Shown: piece after piece, positions 29,212 to 37,742 of the stretch
Layout of the letters: each line of letters starts with the position of its first letter
How positions within the stretch are numbered: the stretch's first letter is position 1
NCBI RefSeq assembly: GCF_000332495.1
Contig: NZ_AOGW02000010.1
Span: 496,001-560,000 of the forward strand
Length of the DNA: 64,000 nucleotides
Reading direction: 5' to 3'
DNA from: Leptospira terpstrae serovar Hualin str. LT 11-33 = ATCC 700639
GTDB lineage: Bacteria; Spirochaetota; Leptospiria; Leptospirales; Leptospiraceae
Translations under genes and position numbers: made by a program
The notes under the pieces: generated by a model
The model's database searches: none
The model's input: only the letters and a program-made list of their open reading frames with translations
What the model was told of the DNA's origin: nothing

Positions 29212-30126
29212 TTAATTCCGAATGATAAATTCATATGTGATTATTTTGCCTTGTCTCTCTAAATCCACTGTAATTTTCGGTGCTTGTTTGATCGAACCCC
29301 AAATTTCCAACATTTTCTCTGTTTCGTTGAGTGGCATTCCATTGACTCGTTTGATAATATCCCCACCGCGTGCACCTAGGGAATAAAATACATGGTCTTT
29401 TGCCACCTGATAGATCTTGTAACCCTCGATCTTTCCGTCTACCAAATGAGGACCAAACCTTGCATTTTTATAGATGGTGTTCGGGTCTTTCAGTTTGCGA
29501 TTCACGTCCTCACGGGAAAGAACTTTTTGAACCGTTTGGCTGGATGGGCCTAAATTAGAAACTGCGGCAGCATCTTTGGGACGGATACGTTCTTTTGCCT
29601 GTGCTGGTGTTTCTCCAATATTGACTCTGAGGCTAAGACCTCCCTTTTTCAATACCACATAATGTTGTTCGATGGTTTGGACTTTATAACCACCTACCAT
29701 CTCACCAGTTCCATACTCTTCCGAATCATTATTTTGTTTTTCACGGATAGTCACCCGGGCAAAAGACCAATGCCCAGATAGAGTTCCTGTTATCAACATC
29801 TGGTCATCATCCCCATTGTCCTGAGCAATTTCTGGATCGAGAGGAGATCCATCTGCCCCGCGTTTGGTGGTATCATTAGGATCAAATACCTGACCTCGTA
29901 TGAGATTTCCCGTAACAATATCTTCGTAAGTACTGACAGCCAAAATCACTTCCTGGCGCATTTGTTTCGGACGTGTGTTTCCTGCGACGCTTATCCCTGT
30001 TTCTGTAGAAAACAAAAGTAAGAGGACAAGTTTCAGCAAATAGGCGAGTGAAAAGGAAAAAAGTAAAACCGCCGGAATCAATGTCAAAAACTGACTCGAT
30101 TGGATTCTTTGAAGGATTGAATTCAT
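29212..30126 (-). CDS. gspC: Type II secretion system protein GspC with PDZ domain
   Basis: A bitopic protein of about 304 residues linking the inner platform to the secretin. One N-terminal membrane helix (about 15-40) precedes the HR-like domain, with [23 protein letters not shown] and [14 protein letters not shown] segments. The C-terminal PDZ-like domain carries [15 protein letters not shown]. This layout is that of GspC. The ATG at 30126 and a GTG at 30135 are both possible starts; I prefer the ATG. It is the first structural gsp gene after the M23 peptidase gene. Confidence 0.88.
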   Translation of the reverse strand: MNSILQRIQSSQFLTLIPAVLLFSFSLAYLLKLVLLLLFSTETGISVAGNTRPKQMRQEVILAVSTYEDIVTGNLIRGQVFDPNDTTKRGADGSPLDPEIAQDNGDDDQMLITGTLSGHWSFARVTIREKQNNDSEEYGTGEMVGGYKVQTIEQHYVVLKKGGLSLRVNIGETPAQAKERIRPKDAAAVSNLGPSSQTVQKVLSREDVNRKLKDPNTIYKNARFGPHLVDGKIEGYKIYQVAKDHVFYSLGARGGDIIKRVNGMPLNETEKMLEIWGSIKQAPKITVDLERQGKIITYEFIIRN

Positions 30127-30155
30127 GCTCCCCACAAATCGGAGAAAGACCCCGA

Positions 30156-31076
30156 TTACATTCCGGCTACTTCAGATTTGGGAAGTCGTGTGACTTGTTT
30201 TTCCGTGATGCTTAAAGCTGATTCGGGATTCATTATTTTCCCGTTTCGAAACACTTCAAAATGCAGATGTGCTCCTGTTGCTGTGCCTGTCCTTCCGACA
30301 AGGGCAACTACACGACCCATCTTCACCGTTTCCCCAACCTCAACTAAAATCTGGGAACAATGGGCGTAAACTGTTTTATAACCGTTTTTGTGTTGGATGG
30401 TGACCGAATTGCCATACCCACCGTTACGACCAGTAAATACCACTTCTCCATCAGCAGCAGAAAGAACGGGAGCCCCTACTTTGGCCGCTAAGTCAAGGCC
30501 TGTATGGTAAACGCGATTGTATTTATTAAAAGGATCCACTCTTCTTCCATACCGAGAAGTCACTCGGCTTTGTGGAACAGGCATAATAAAGATTTTTTTG
30601 AGAACCACACGAGAAGAAGAAGCATTCTTCACTTGCACAGGAACTTCTAAAACCTGGCCAATCTTTAATTGGTCACTGGTGAGCCCGTTGTGTTTTTTTA
30701 GTTTGGCTAGTTCGATGGAAAAGGAACGAGCAATCTTTGAAAGATTGTCCTTCTTTTGTACTGCATATTTTTTTAATATGATACCAGATTCGTGAACCAC
30801 TGTATTACTTACAACAGGAGAGACATCAATGTATTTTGGCAAATCGAGAGAAGCAAGTTCCACCTCTTCCTCATCCCCATTGGAATTTACACCAACGGAA
30901 AAGAGTTTATGAATTTCAGATTCTTGTGATTGCGAACCAAAAAGTCGAAACATTCCTGATTCACTACCGGGAATTGTCTCATTAATTTCAGAATGGATTT
31001 TTTGGAATGGGTTGGCTACGATTTGGGTTCCAGAAAGAACAAGGAGAGATAGTGTTACCAACCGAAAGATCTTCAC
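30156..31076 (-). CDS. Secreted LysM and M23 peptidase protein
   Basis: A murein-binding and probably murein-cleaving protein. After a signal peptide (FRLVTLSLLVLSGTQIVA), a LysM domain (YAVQKKDNLSKIARSFSIEL) binds peptidoglycan. The M23 (LytM) domain has the zinc motif HTGLDLA and HLHFEV with all ligands present, so it may be an active DD-endopeptidase. I chose a GTG at 31076, which starts the signal peptide directly. An ATG at 31193 gives 39 more residues that look like no protein segment and overlaps the upstream gene by 23 bases. No start has a good ribosome-binding site. It lies just ahead of gspC in the same direction. Confidence 0.85.
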   Translation of the reverse strand: MKIFRLVTLSLLVLSGTQIVANPFQKIHSEINETIPGSESGMFRLFGSQSQESEIHKLFSVGVNSNGDEEEVELASLDLPKYIDVSPVVSNTVVHESGIILKKYAVQKKDNLSKIARSFSIELAKLKKHNGLTSDQLKIGQVLEVPVQVKNASSSRVVLKKIFIMPVPQSRVTSRYGRRVDPFNKYNRVYHTGLDLAAKVGAPVLSAADGEVVFTGRNGGYGNSVTIQHKNGYKTVYAHCSQILVEVGETVKMGRVVALVGRTGTATGAHLHFEVFRNGKIMNPESALSITEKQVTRLPKSEVAGM

Positions 31077-31170
31077 AGCTAAATTATCGGGACCTAAGGG
31101 TAAGAATCTTGAACAAGAAACAAAGAAAGAATCGAAACGAATTACCTGCGACAATACGACACCCAAACCT

Positions 31171-31599
31171 TTACTTCTTTGTCTTTTTGACATTGGATTC
31201 AACTAAAGTGAATTTTTTACCAACCCACTCATCAACATCTTCCAAGTCATACTGCTTTTTCTTTACATCATCATTGATGATGTAGGCTGCCAATTTACCG
31301 ACAGAAGACTCTCTAGACTCTGCAATGGGATAAACCTTCAATTTTAAGAGTGAAGGAGTGGATTCAATATAGATCTTAACAAGAGTCCCTTTTTTCCAAA
31401 CTTCCGTTTGTGAAAACTTGATCTCCTCTTGTAAGGCATATGTCTTTCCATCATAGTATTCATTGATTTCCCTTAATTTTTCTTTTTTGATCAACCGTTG
31501 GGAACAATGACTGAACGCAAGGAGAAGAACGAGGGGAATTACACGAATGATACTACAATTCAAAGCAAACTCTGAGGAAAAGTCACCATGATGCCTCAA
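31171..31599 (-). CDS. Putative lipoprotein upstream of the type II secretion operon
   Basis: A 142-residue protein with a hydrophobic signal (VIPLVLLLAFSHC) whose Cys at about residue 32 suits a spirochaete lipobox. The mature part is Lys/Glu-rich with a beta stretch (KKGTLVKIYIESTPSLLKLKVYPI). I recognise no family. The start is a TTG and is uncertain; another TTG at 31563 would give a shorter n-region. Position suggests it could be the first gene of the gsp operon and perhaps an outer-membrane partner, which is only inference. Confidence 0.6.
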   Translation of the reverse strand: MRHHGDFSSEFALNCSIIRVIPLVLLLAFSHCSQRLIKKEKLREINEYYDGKTYALQEEIKFSQTEVWKKGTLVKIYIESTPSLLKLKVYPIAESRESSVGKLAAYIINDDVKKKQYDLEDVDEWVGKKFTLVESNVKKTKK

Positions 31600-31659
31600 T
31601 TATGAAAAGCCTTTTTTATTTTTTGGCCCAAAAGAGAGATTTCACTACCCAGACCAGTT

Positions 31660-33105
31660 GTGATCCCCAAACGAGCAGAAGTCGGAAGCCTGTTATACGA
31701 ATGGAATGGAACCAAAGAAATCCAAGTGGAAGTAGGAATTCGTAGAGGACTTCCAGGTTTTCAGATTTTAGGTTGCGCCACTTTATCCACTAAAGAGTCC
31801 AGAGACCGCATCCGTTTGGCTCTGGAGGCTTCTGGATATCTCTTCCCACTAGAAACCATCATTGTAAACTTAAAACCCGCTCATATCCCTAAACGTATGG
31901 TCTGTTTGGATTTGGCGATTGCCGTTGGAATCTTAATGGCAACTGACCAAATCAAAATCCCTGAAGGCAAAGTTCATTTTTTGGGTGGGCTCGGATTAGA
32001 TGGAACTGTCCTTGGAGGCCAGGAACTTTTGCCTTACCTCTGGCAAAATCGTTTGTCTGCAGAAGTTTCTCTTTGTCTTCCGGGGAATCTAAAGAAGGAC
32101 AAAATTCCACAAGGTCGGTATTACTTCCTCGACCACTTAGATGGACTACGAAATCTCCCAGGGACGATTCCTGATAACCGCGAAGTGCTCACTCCAAGTA
32201 TGGATTCCCTAACATGGGAACATGTATTTTTAGATCCCTACCAAATGAAAACCTTCCAAGGACTTCTGTATTCTCTTCTTGGCAAACACCATAGTCTATT
32301 GTTAGGAAGCCCTGGTTCAGGAAAAACAATGATGCATAGGATGTTGGAATCCCTACTCCCACCAAAAGAAACAAGAGATCCTAACGACCAAGGAGTTTGG
32401 ACTTGGGGTGGTGATTTTGAAGTTCCATCGAACAAACGACCTTTCCGTGCACCTCACCATTCGGCAACCGAAGTTGGGCTTGTGGGCGGTGGACTTCCTT
32501 TCCAACCAGGGGAAATTTCAAAATCATACGGTGGTATTCTTTATTTAGATGAGGCATTGGAATTTAGAGATCGCATTTTAGAAAGTTTAAGAATGCCAAT
32601 GGAAGATTCGTATTTAGAAATTGTTCGGATGAATGAAAAAACAAAACTAAAAACCGACTTCACCTTAATGTTATCAGCAAACCCCTGCCCTTGTGGAAAC
32701 TACCATAGCAAACAAATCTGCCATTGTTCCTTACAAAAGATTCGTTTGTATTTACAGAAAATCAGCGGTGCATTTTTAGATAGAATCACCATCTTTCAAA
32801 CGTTATTCGAAACAACGAATGAAAGATGTATCAAGTTGGAAGAATCAAAAATGAAAAATATTCTTTTGGAACGGTTTGCCTTTCGAAATACAAGGACCGT
32901 TCCAGAGGATGAAGAAAAGAAAATTCAGAAAATTTTAGATACAGAATCTCAGACCAAACAATTATCCTTACGAAAGAAAAAACAAATTATTTCTCTAACA
33001 AGAACCATTGCCGATTGGGATCTTTCCTCCCGAACGAAGGAAGCACACATTTGGGAGGCAGTTCAGTATTCTATCGGTTACCAGTGGATTTACAGCCTAG
33101 GGTAA
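31660..33105 (+). CDS. comM: ComM/YifB-family AAA+ ATPase (Mg-chelatase-like)
   Basis: The N-terminal ~170 residues form the ChlI-like Lon-protease-fold domain (IQVEVGIRRGLPGFQILG). The AAA+ module has Walker A LGSPGSGKTMMHR, FRAPHHSATEVGLVGGG and Walker B GILYLDEALEF. CPCGNYHSKQICHC is the usual Cys-rich loop. ComM is a hexameric helicase that drives branch migration during natural transformation and homologous recombination. The 481-residue length is slightly short of the usual 500. The GTG at 31660 is the best start. Its stop abuts the stop of the opposing small gene with no spacing. Confidence 0.9.
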   Translation: MIPKRAEVGSLLYEWNGTKEIQVEVGIRRGLPGFQILGCATLSTKESRDRIRLALEASGYLFPLETIIVNLKPAHIPKRMVCLDLAIAVGILMATDQIKIPEGKVHFLGGLGLDGTVLGGQELLPYLWQNRLSAEVSLCLPGNLKKDKIPQGRYYFLDHLDGLRNLPGTIPDNREVLTPSMDSLTWEHVFLDPYQMKTFQGLLYSLLGKHHSLLLGSPGSGKTMMHRMLESLLPPKETRDPNDQGVWTWGGDFEVPSNKRPFRAPHHSATEVGLVGGGLPFQPGEISKSYGGILYLDEALEFRDRILESLRMPMEDSYLEIVRMNEKTKLKTDFTLMLSANPCPCGNYHSKQICHCSLQKIRLYLQKISGAFLDRITIFQTLFETTNERCIKLEESKMKNILLERFAFRNTRTVPEDEEKKIQKILDTESQTKQLSLRKKKQIISLTRTIADWDLSSRTKEAHIWEAVQYSIGYQWIYSLG

Positions 33106-33306
33106 TTACTTCGATATAAAATGTGAAATTTCCATTGCAATTTTATTGATCGCATAATCCATATAAGCTGGATCATCTATCTTTTTTTTGTAATTTTCAA
33201 ATTTCTTCTGAATGGTAGAAGCCATCCCCCGTTTCCGGAGTAATACAGGATCTGGACCAAATTCATCGGTTTCTGCCAAATTTCCAAAAATACTAAATTG
33301 TTTCAT
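33106..33306 (-). CDS. Small conserved-looking protein of unknown function
   Basis: About 66 residues: MKQFSIFGNLAETDEFGPDP, then a basic helical segment (IQKKFENYKKKIDDPAYMDY) and a hydrophobic end (AINKIAMEISHFISK). I recognise no family. AAGGA lies nine bases before the ATG at 33306; an ATG at 33327 would add seven residues. Codon use is like its neighbours and the reading frame fills the gap exactly to the comM stop, so it is likely real. It is the last gene of the long minus-strand run. Confidence 0.6.
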   Translation of the reverse strand: MKQFSIFGNLAETDEFGPDPVLLRKRGMASTIQKKFENYKKKIDDPAYMDYAINKIAMEISHFISK

Positions 33307-33410
33307 GCGGTTACTTCCTTGTAACATTCAAACTCTCATCCTTGAGAGCGTTTTCCCTTAAGGGATACATGACCAATCGGCCCGGTACAAAAATCCCTTG
33401 ATGAAGTTAT

Positions 33411-33773
33411 TTAGAAGATTGAAGAATAAAAATGAACTTCCTTTTTTTCAGTGATATGGATCAAATTAAACGAAGGTGTTAGGTGGTAAAATGCTGGTAT
33501 TTCCTTAAGTAAATAGTAATATACCTTCCGCATTCGGTTGCGTTTTGTCTCATGAAAGCATTCTAAAGGATGAAACCCACTACTTTCGCTCCAGAATTTT
33601 ACTTCTGAACAGTGAAGAATTTCGTCCTTAAAACTGATTATGTCTAGTTCCCCAAATGCTTTCCGATAGTTCCGAAAAAGAATCCAATGGCCTTTAGATT
33701 CCAAATAACCGATGGCAAAGTCTTCGCCGAGACGGCCCTGTCTTGTTTTTTCCTGTGTTCTAGGAGATTCCAA
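33411..33773 (-). CDS. UPF0102 (YraN) family nuclease-fold protein
   Basis: A 120-residue protein with the YraN pattern: TRQGRLGEDFAIGYLESKGHWILFRNYRK, then GELDIISF and LHCSEVKFW. The E-x-D-x-V-K arrangement is that of the restriction-endonuclease-like fold (G-E-x-D and E-V-K), so metal-dependent nuclease activity is possible, though family function is unproved. Genes of this family often lie near rnhB and rplS, as here. It starts 16 bases after the HD-GYP stop. Confidence 0.85.
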   Translation of the reverse strand: MESPRTQEKTRQGRLGEDFAIGYLESKGHWILFRNYRKAFGELDIISFKDEILHCSEVKFWSESSGFHPLECFHETKRNRMRKVYYYLLKEIPAFYHLTPSFNLIHITEKKEVHFYSSIF

Positions 33774-33789
33774 GGGCTACAAGTTGGTA

Positions 33790-34977
33790 TTAATAGATCT
33801 GCGAAAAAGGAATGGCTTGTTGGATGTAAAGATTCAGGTCTTTCATAAGATCAACAAACTCTAAATGTTTTAAGCGTTTGCCTTCTGCATCTTTTGTCAC
33901 ACGAATGACAGGTCGAAGTGGTTTGTCTTTATTGGATTCAATTACCATACCCATTCTTAGGTCGGAAAGAACCACACCGGACCCCACAGGAAACATAGAA
34001 AGTTTATTTAAAAATAACCTTACCATTTTTAAATCAAAACGGTTCACGTTTTCACTAATCATAATCTTCATCGCTTCATAAGGAAGGATGGCTTGTCTGT
34101 AAGGTCTAGGATGGATCATAGCAGCAAATTGGTCTGCTATCATAAATACTTTCGTAAGTTCTTCAATTTGGTTGGCAAGAATCCTTTGTGGGTATCCAGA
34201 ACCATCCACTGCCTCATGGTGTTGTAAGGCGACAATGGCAAGAGAGTTTTTCAACTTCAATCTTTGCGTTAGAATTTGGTAACCAGTCACTGGATGGCGT
34301 TTGATGGTTTTAAGATCCAGTTCCGATAGGGCTCCTTTTTTTTCCGAAACTTCTTCAGGAACTGTTACCATTCCTATATCAGCGAAAAGAGAAGCAAGAG
34401 CCAAATCAATGAGTTTCGGTCGTGAAAATTCTAAAAAGTTCCCAAGCATAACCGAAAAAAATGTCGCATAACATATATGAGTGTATAAATAATACCCTGA
34501 ATGGGAATGAGATAAAAGTAAAATGGGAATTTGTGCATTTGCCTTGGTATGATCGGCGATTCGTTCTGCAATTTCCCGGAACTCTCTAATTTCCGTATAA
34601 CGGCCCTCAGATGCAGAGCGATATGTTTTTTGCACCAAATCAAAACAGTCTTTAAAAACAGCATTAAACTCAACCTTGGTGGTATTTGCTTTTTCTAAAA
34701 GATACTTATAGCGTGTTGAGTTTTCATCATCCTGATAGAATGGTAGGTTGGTATCGAAATATCCAGGTCCTTGACCAGGAGTAGTTTTGTCCTGCCCATC
34801 CGGCATTACCTTTTCTCCATCTGTCAGAACAAAGGTGATTCCAAATTGAACGAGCCGATCTAAGTCTTGTTGTGTGATGGGTTGGTCAGCTCCTACAAAA
34901 ACAGTGTCTTTGTCCAAGTAGATTGACTTAGTAAACTTCGAACCAGGTTCTAAGTCACGTATGGAAATTTTCCGCAT
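33790..34977 (-). CDS. HD-GYP domain protein with a degenerate active site
   Basis: Residues 1-60 resemble the small N-terminal domain often attached to HD-GYP proteins, and residues ~160-370 are the HD-GYP domain, which normally cleaves cyclic di-GMP. The second half is well kept: H228 (KRHPVTGY), H253-H254 and the GYP loop (HHEAVDGSGYP). But the HD pair reads A199-D200 (ADIGM instead of HDIGK), and the later D-x-x-D segment reads ADQFAAMIHPRPYR with Ala for the second Asp. At least one metal ligand is therefore lost, and it may be a binding or scaffold protein. It sits between the ylqH-like gene and yraN. Confidence 0.85.
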   Translation of the reverse strand: MRKISIRDLEPGSKFTKSIYLDKDTVFVGADQPITQQDLDRLVQFGITFVLTDGEKVMPDGQDKTTPGQGPGYFDTNLPFYQDDENSTRYKYLLEKANTTKVEFNAVFKDCFDLVQKTYRSASEGRYTEIREFREIAERIADHTKANAQIPILLLSHSHSGYYLYTHICYATFFSVMLGNFLEFSRPKLIDLALASLFADIGMVTVPEEVSEKKGALSELDLKTIKRHPVTGYQILTQRLKLKNSLAIVALQHHEAVDGSGYPQRILANQIEELTKVFMIADQFAAMIHPRPYRQAILPYEAMKIMISENVNRFDLKMVRLFLNKLSMFPVGSGVVLSDLRMGMVIESNKDKPLRPVIRVTKDAEGKRLKHLEFVDLMKDLNLYIQQAIPFSQIY

Positions 34978-35011
34978 AATTGCGTAAATCCTAGTAAGAA
35001 GCGTAGAAACT

Positions 35012-35272
35012 TCAATTGTTTTTCTTTTGTCTCTCTAAAACAAGGATTCGAAACACTGCAGCCACAACTTCATACAATTCTCTCGGAATTTCTTTCCCAT
35101 TGGGGAGATGATCTAAGGTTTGCACCATCACTTCGTCACGTATGACAAGAACACCCGACTCTTTGGCAACGCGAATCAAAGTATCAGCAAGTCTACCTTC
35201 CGCTTTCGCAACAAGTTTTGGAGCTGAATGAATATCTGGATTGTATGCAAGGGCTGCCATTTTTTGTTTCAT
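35012..35272 (-). CDS. FlhB C-terminal-like protein (YlqH type)
   Basis: An 86-residue soluble protein matching the cytoplasmic end of flagellar export protein FlhB: AALAYNPDIHSAPKLVAKAEG and ELYEVVAAVFRIL. The self-cleaving N-P-T-H site of FlhB reads N-P-D-I here, so it is not expected to cleave itself. Stand-alone FlhB-like proteins (YlqH in Bacillus) are found in many flagellated bacteria. They can partly replace the FlhB tail in some species. The position after rnhB and the ylqG-like gene is the same as in Bacillus subtilis. The start overlaps the preceding gene's stop by four bases. Confidence 0.85.
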   Translation of the reverse strand: MKQKMAALAYNPDIHSAPKLVAKAEGRLADTLIRVAKESGVLVIRDEVMVQTLDHLPNGKEIPRELYEVVAAVFRILVLERQKKNN

Positions 35273-35922
35273 CTGTAATCTCCGTTAAAGGATTCGTCTG
35301 ACCAGGTTTCGATTTGAACTGATTGGATTTGAGGGAAGTCCCGAACAAGGCCAGCCAGCGATATGGAGAAATTTTCTCCTTGTATCGACTGTTCCGTGGT
35401 AATTTCGACAAGGATTGGTTTCTCTTTTTCAGGATCATAATGAAACTGGATTCCCATTGCCCCTGTTTCTTTCGACTCCCAAAATACATAGAGAACCAAA
35501 CCTTTGTTCTTCGGTTCTACTACCATTTGCAATGATTCTTTTTGATCGGGAAAAATGAAGGACAGTAAATCTGAAAATCTAGATTCTCCTAATAGATAGG
35601 TCCAGATAGGTTTTAGATCTTTTGTCTCCGTTGTTTTCGAACTCGATTGGTGGTCTATCCAAGTGGCCCAACGGGCAAGTTCCTTAGGTTTCGAATGAAT
35701 GACCTGGACTTCTTTCTCTCCCAAAGAGGTAGTTACTTTCGAATGGAAACTCTGGAAACGAAGTTTGGATTGATCTATATTTAGTTTTGGATCTTTGTGA
35801 TTTGCCGGTAGTGAATTAAGTAATCTTTTTTTCCCTCGTTGGTCAAAAGCCTCAGCGACTCCCCATTTCTCAAAAAAATCAATGGAAGGTTGTTTTACAA
35901 ATTTAGAAAAGAGAAGGTTCAC
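35269..35922 (-). CDS. Unknown protein in the ylqG position
   Basis: A 217-residue cytoplasmic protein with no signal or membrane segment. The N-terminal half is basic and low in recognisable motifs; the C-terminal half reads as beta-alpha (LVLYVFWESKETGAMGIQFHY, then KPILVEITTEQSIQGENF, then QIQSVQIETWSD). I cannot place it in a family by sequence. It overlaps rnhB by 20 bases and ylqH by four, the same place as ylqG (a FliK/hook-length-like protein) in Bacillus. A flagellar-export partner role is a positional inference. Confidence 0.7.
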   Translation of the reverse strand: MNLLFSKFVKQPSIDFFEKWGVAEAFDQRGKKRLLNSLPANHKDPKLNIDQSKLRFQSFHSKVTTSLGEKEVQVIHSKPKELARWATWIDHQSSSKTTETKDLKPIWTYLLGESRFSDLLSFIFPDQKESLQMVVEPKNKGLVLYVFWESKETGAMGIQFHYDPEKEKPILVEITTEQSIQGENFSISLAGLVRDFPQIQSVQIETWSDESFNGDYR

Positions 35923-36595
35923 TCCCTTCTCGTCGGAGAAATTTACAAAAACTCAACCTGTGGATGGGAGAAATTCCTAGTTTCAGAAGGGCATCTCTGT
36001 GTTCTTCCGTTCCATATCCTTTATGTTTGGCAAACCCATACCCCGGGTATTTTATATCCATCCGTTCCATATATTCATCTCTGTAAGTTTTGGCAAGGAT
36101 GGAGGCTGCAGAAATGGAAGGAATTAAATCATCCCCTTTGGGTAGTGAAAAATATCCTTCGATCGGTTTGGAAATTTTTAATTTATAATTTCCATCGGCC
36201 AAAAGGAAGAGTTTTTTTTCAGGTGTTTCTTTCTCAGATAAATCTTTTTGATTCTTATCGGAAGGATGATTGGGTTTGTTTTCTAAAACCGATCTTTGGC
36301 TTGGCAATGACCGGTTCATCCCATAAAAAATCGCTTGGTTGATATTGAATCGATCGATGAAAGCAGCACTGACAAACGTGACTCGGAAATAAGATACGTG
36401 TTTTATGATTTCCTTTCGGAGCTCAAATCGTTTGCGTTCGGGAATCTTTTTGGAATCGCGAAGTCCTTTTAGAATTTCTCCATTTCGGATTCTTTCTAAT
36501 GTCTTCAGTTCAAAGGAGACACAACCGATAGAAACAGGTCCGGCTAGAGTGCCTCGACCTGCTTCATCTAGTGAATAACAGATTAAATTGGGAAT
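35903..36595 (-). CDS. rnhB: Ribonuclease HII, start codon not standard
   Basis: This enzyme removes ribonucleotides and RNA from RNA-DNA hybrids. The catalytic start SLDEAGRGTLAGPVSIGC, then LRDSKKIPERKR, ADGNYKL and SISAASILAKTYRDEYM are all present, as is the YPGYGFAKHKGYGTEEH end. No ATG, GTG or TTG lies in frame between the nearest upstream stop (36650-36652) and DEAGRG; the next ATG (36319) is 80 codons inside the gene. An ATT at 36595 gives a plausible N-terminus of 230 residues. A charged insert of about 20 residues (PSDKNQKDLSEKETPEKK) separates two core strands. The gene is 47 bases after rplS. Confidence 0.85.
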   Translation of the reverse strand: MPNLICYSLDEAGRGTLAGPVSIGCVSFELKTLERIRNGEILKGLRDSKKIPERKRFELRKEIIKHVSYFRVTFVSAAFIDRFNINQAIFYGMNRSLPSQRSVLENKPNHPSDKNQKDLSEKETPEKKLFLLADGNYKLKISKPIEGYFSLPKGDDLIPSISAASILAKTYRDEYMERMDIKYPGYGFAKHKGYGTEEHRDALLKLGISPIHRLSFCKFLRREGSEPSLF

Positions 36596-36642
36596 TTGAA
36601 ATTCAGGAAAGAACGGCCGAGTGACGACCGTTTCAAGAGAGA

Positions 36643-37128
36643 TTATGCGCTAGGTGCTTCCGCAGCTTTTGCTTGTGCAAGAGCGGCTTTAGAAGCCTCG
36701 TCCTGTCTCTTTTTATCCTTAGCCACGATCGCTTGACCGCCTTTTCTTTCTTTAATTCGACCCGCTTTACCTTTTTTATCACGAAGATAGAAAAGTTTCG
36801 CACGTCGAACCGTTCCTTTACGAACGAGTTCAATCTTTGCAATGCGTGGGCTATGAAGTGGGAAAATTCTTTCCACTCCGATATCATAAGATACGCGTCT
36901 TACAGTAAACGTTTTGCTTTGTGATTTGTTAGCAATAGAGATTACGATGCCTTCGTAAACCTGAACCCGCTCTTTACCAGATTCAACGATTTTGTAGTGA
37001 ACTTTTACAGTATCACCAATTTCGAAATTAAGTTCGTTCTTTGCTTCGCCTGCGAGTGCTGTTTCTAGAATCTGATTCATGGCTTCCTCTAAGAATGATT
37101 TCTTGTTTTGCGGTTTTTTTGCCGCCAT
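36643..37128 (-). CDS. rplS: Ribosomal protein L19 with long terminal extensions
   Basis: A 50S subunit protein at the 30S-50S interface. The core ([26 protein letters not shown], then [18 protein letters not shown], then [14 protein letters not shown]) is complete. At 161 residues it is about 40 longer than the usual 115-120 because of a basic, Ala-rich tail ([20 protein letters not shown]) and a somewhat longer N-terminus. The ATG overlaps the trmD stop region by 40 bases. Confidence 0.95.
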   Translation of the reverse strand: MAAKKPQNKKSFLEEAMNQILETALAGEAKNELNFEIGDTVKVHYKIVESGKERVQVYEGIVISIANKSQSKTFTVRRVSYDIGVERIFPLHSPRIAKIELVRKGTVRRAKLFYLRDKKGKAGRIKERKGGQAIVAKDKKRQDEASKAALAQAKAAEAPSA

Positions 37129-37742
37129 TTCCGGATCTCTTCATGATGGCCACCTATGAGCACATCAGGAACAGTCCAACCCATAAAATCATAGGGTTTT
37201 GTATACTGGGGGTATTCTAATTCTTCTGTTTCGTTGTGCGACTCTTCGAGAAGGCTTTCTTCTTTTCCTAAAAAACCCGGAACAAACCGAGAAAGGCAAT
37301 CCGCAACAACGAGAGCAGCTAAATCCCCCGATGAAATAACATAGTTTCCAATGGCCACTTCCCTGTCAATTAAATGCTCTGTGACACGATGGTCGACCCC
37401 TTCGTAGTAACCTGAAATAAAGGTTAAGGTCTCGGAAGACTCATAAATCTCCCGAGCCAAAGTTTGGTTGAATAGTTCTCCCGAAGGGCTAAGCAGGATG
37501 ACTTTCCCTTTGTTTTCCCCTAGGGATTCCAATGCTCGATAAATAGGTCCTACTTGCAAAAGCATTCCAGGTCCACCACCGTAGATGGTGTCGTCGACCT
37601 TTTGGTGTTTGTTGTCAGCAAAGTCTCGCAGGTGGACGGTGTTTATTTCCACAACCCCTTGTTTGACGGCCTTACCAGGAATCCCGGTTTCGAAATAGGA
37701 AGTGATTTTTTCTGGAAAAAGGGTAATGAAATTAAACTTCAA
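37089..37742 (-). CDS. trmD: tRNA (guanine37-N1) methyltransferase
   Basis: TrmD methylates G37 of several tRNAs with S-adenosylmethionine and prevents frameshifting. The knot fold is shown by [43 protein letters not shown] and [14 protein letters not shown] chose the TTG at 37742 (start KFNFITLFP) because GGGAG lies seven bases before it; a longer reading to 37769 has no such site. The length is about 217 residues. The gene overlaps rimM by 11 bases and rplS by 40, so the three are tightly coupled. Confidence 0.95.
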   Translation of the reverse strand: MKFNFITLFPEKITSYFETGIPGKAVKQGVVEINTVHLRDFADNKHQKVDDTIYGGGPGMLLQVGPIYRALESLGENKGKVILLSPSGELFNQTLAREIYESSETLTFISGYYEGVDHRVTEHLIDREVAIGNYVISSGDLAALVVADCLSRFVPGFLGKEESLLEESHNETEELEYPQYTKPYDFMGWTVPDVLIGGHHEEIRKWRQKNRKTRNHS

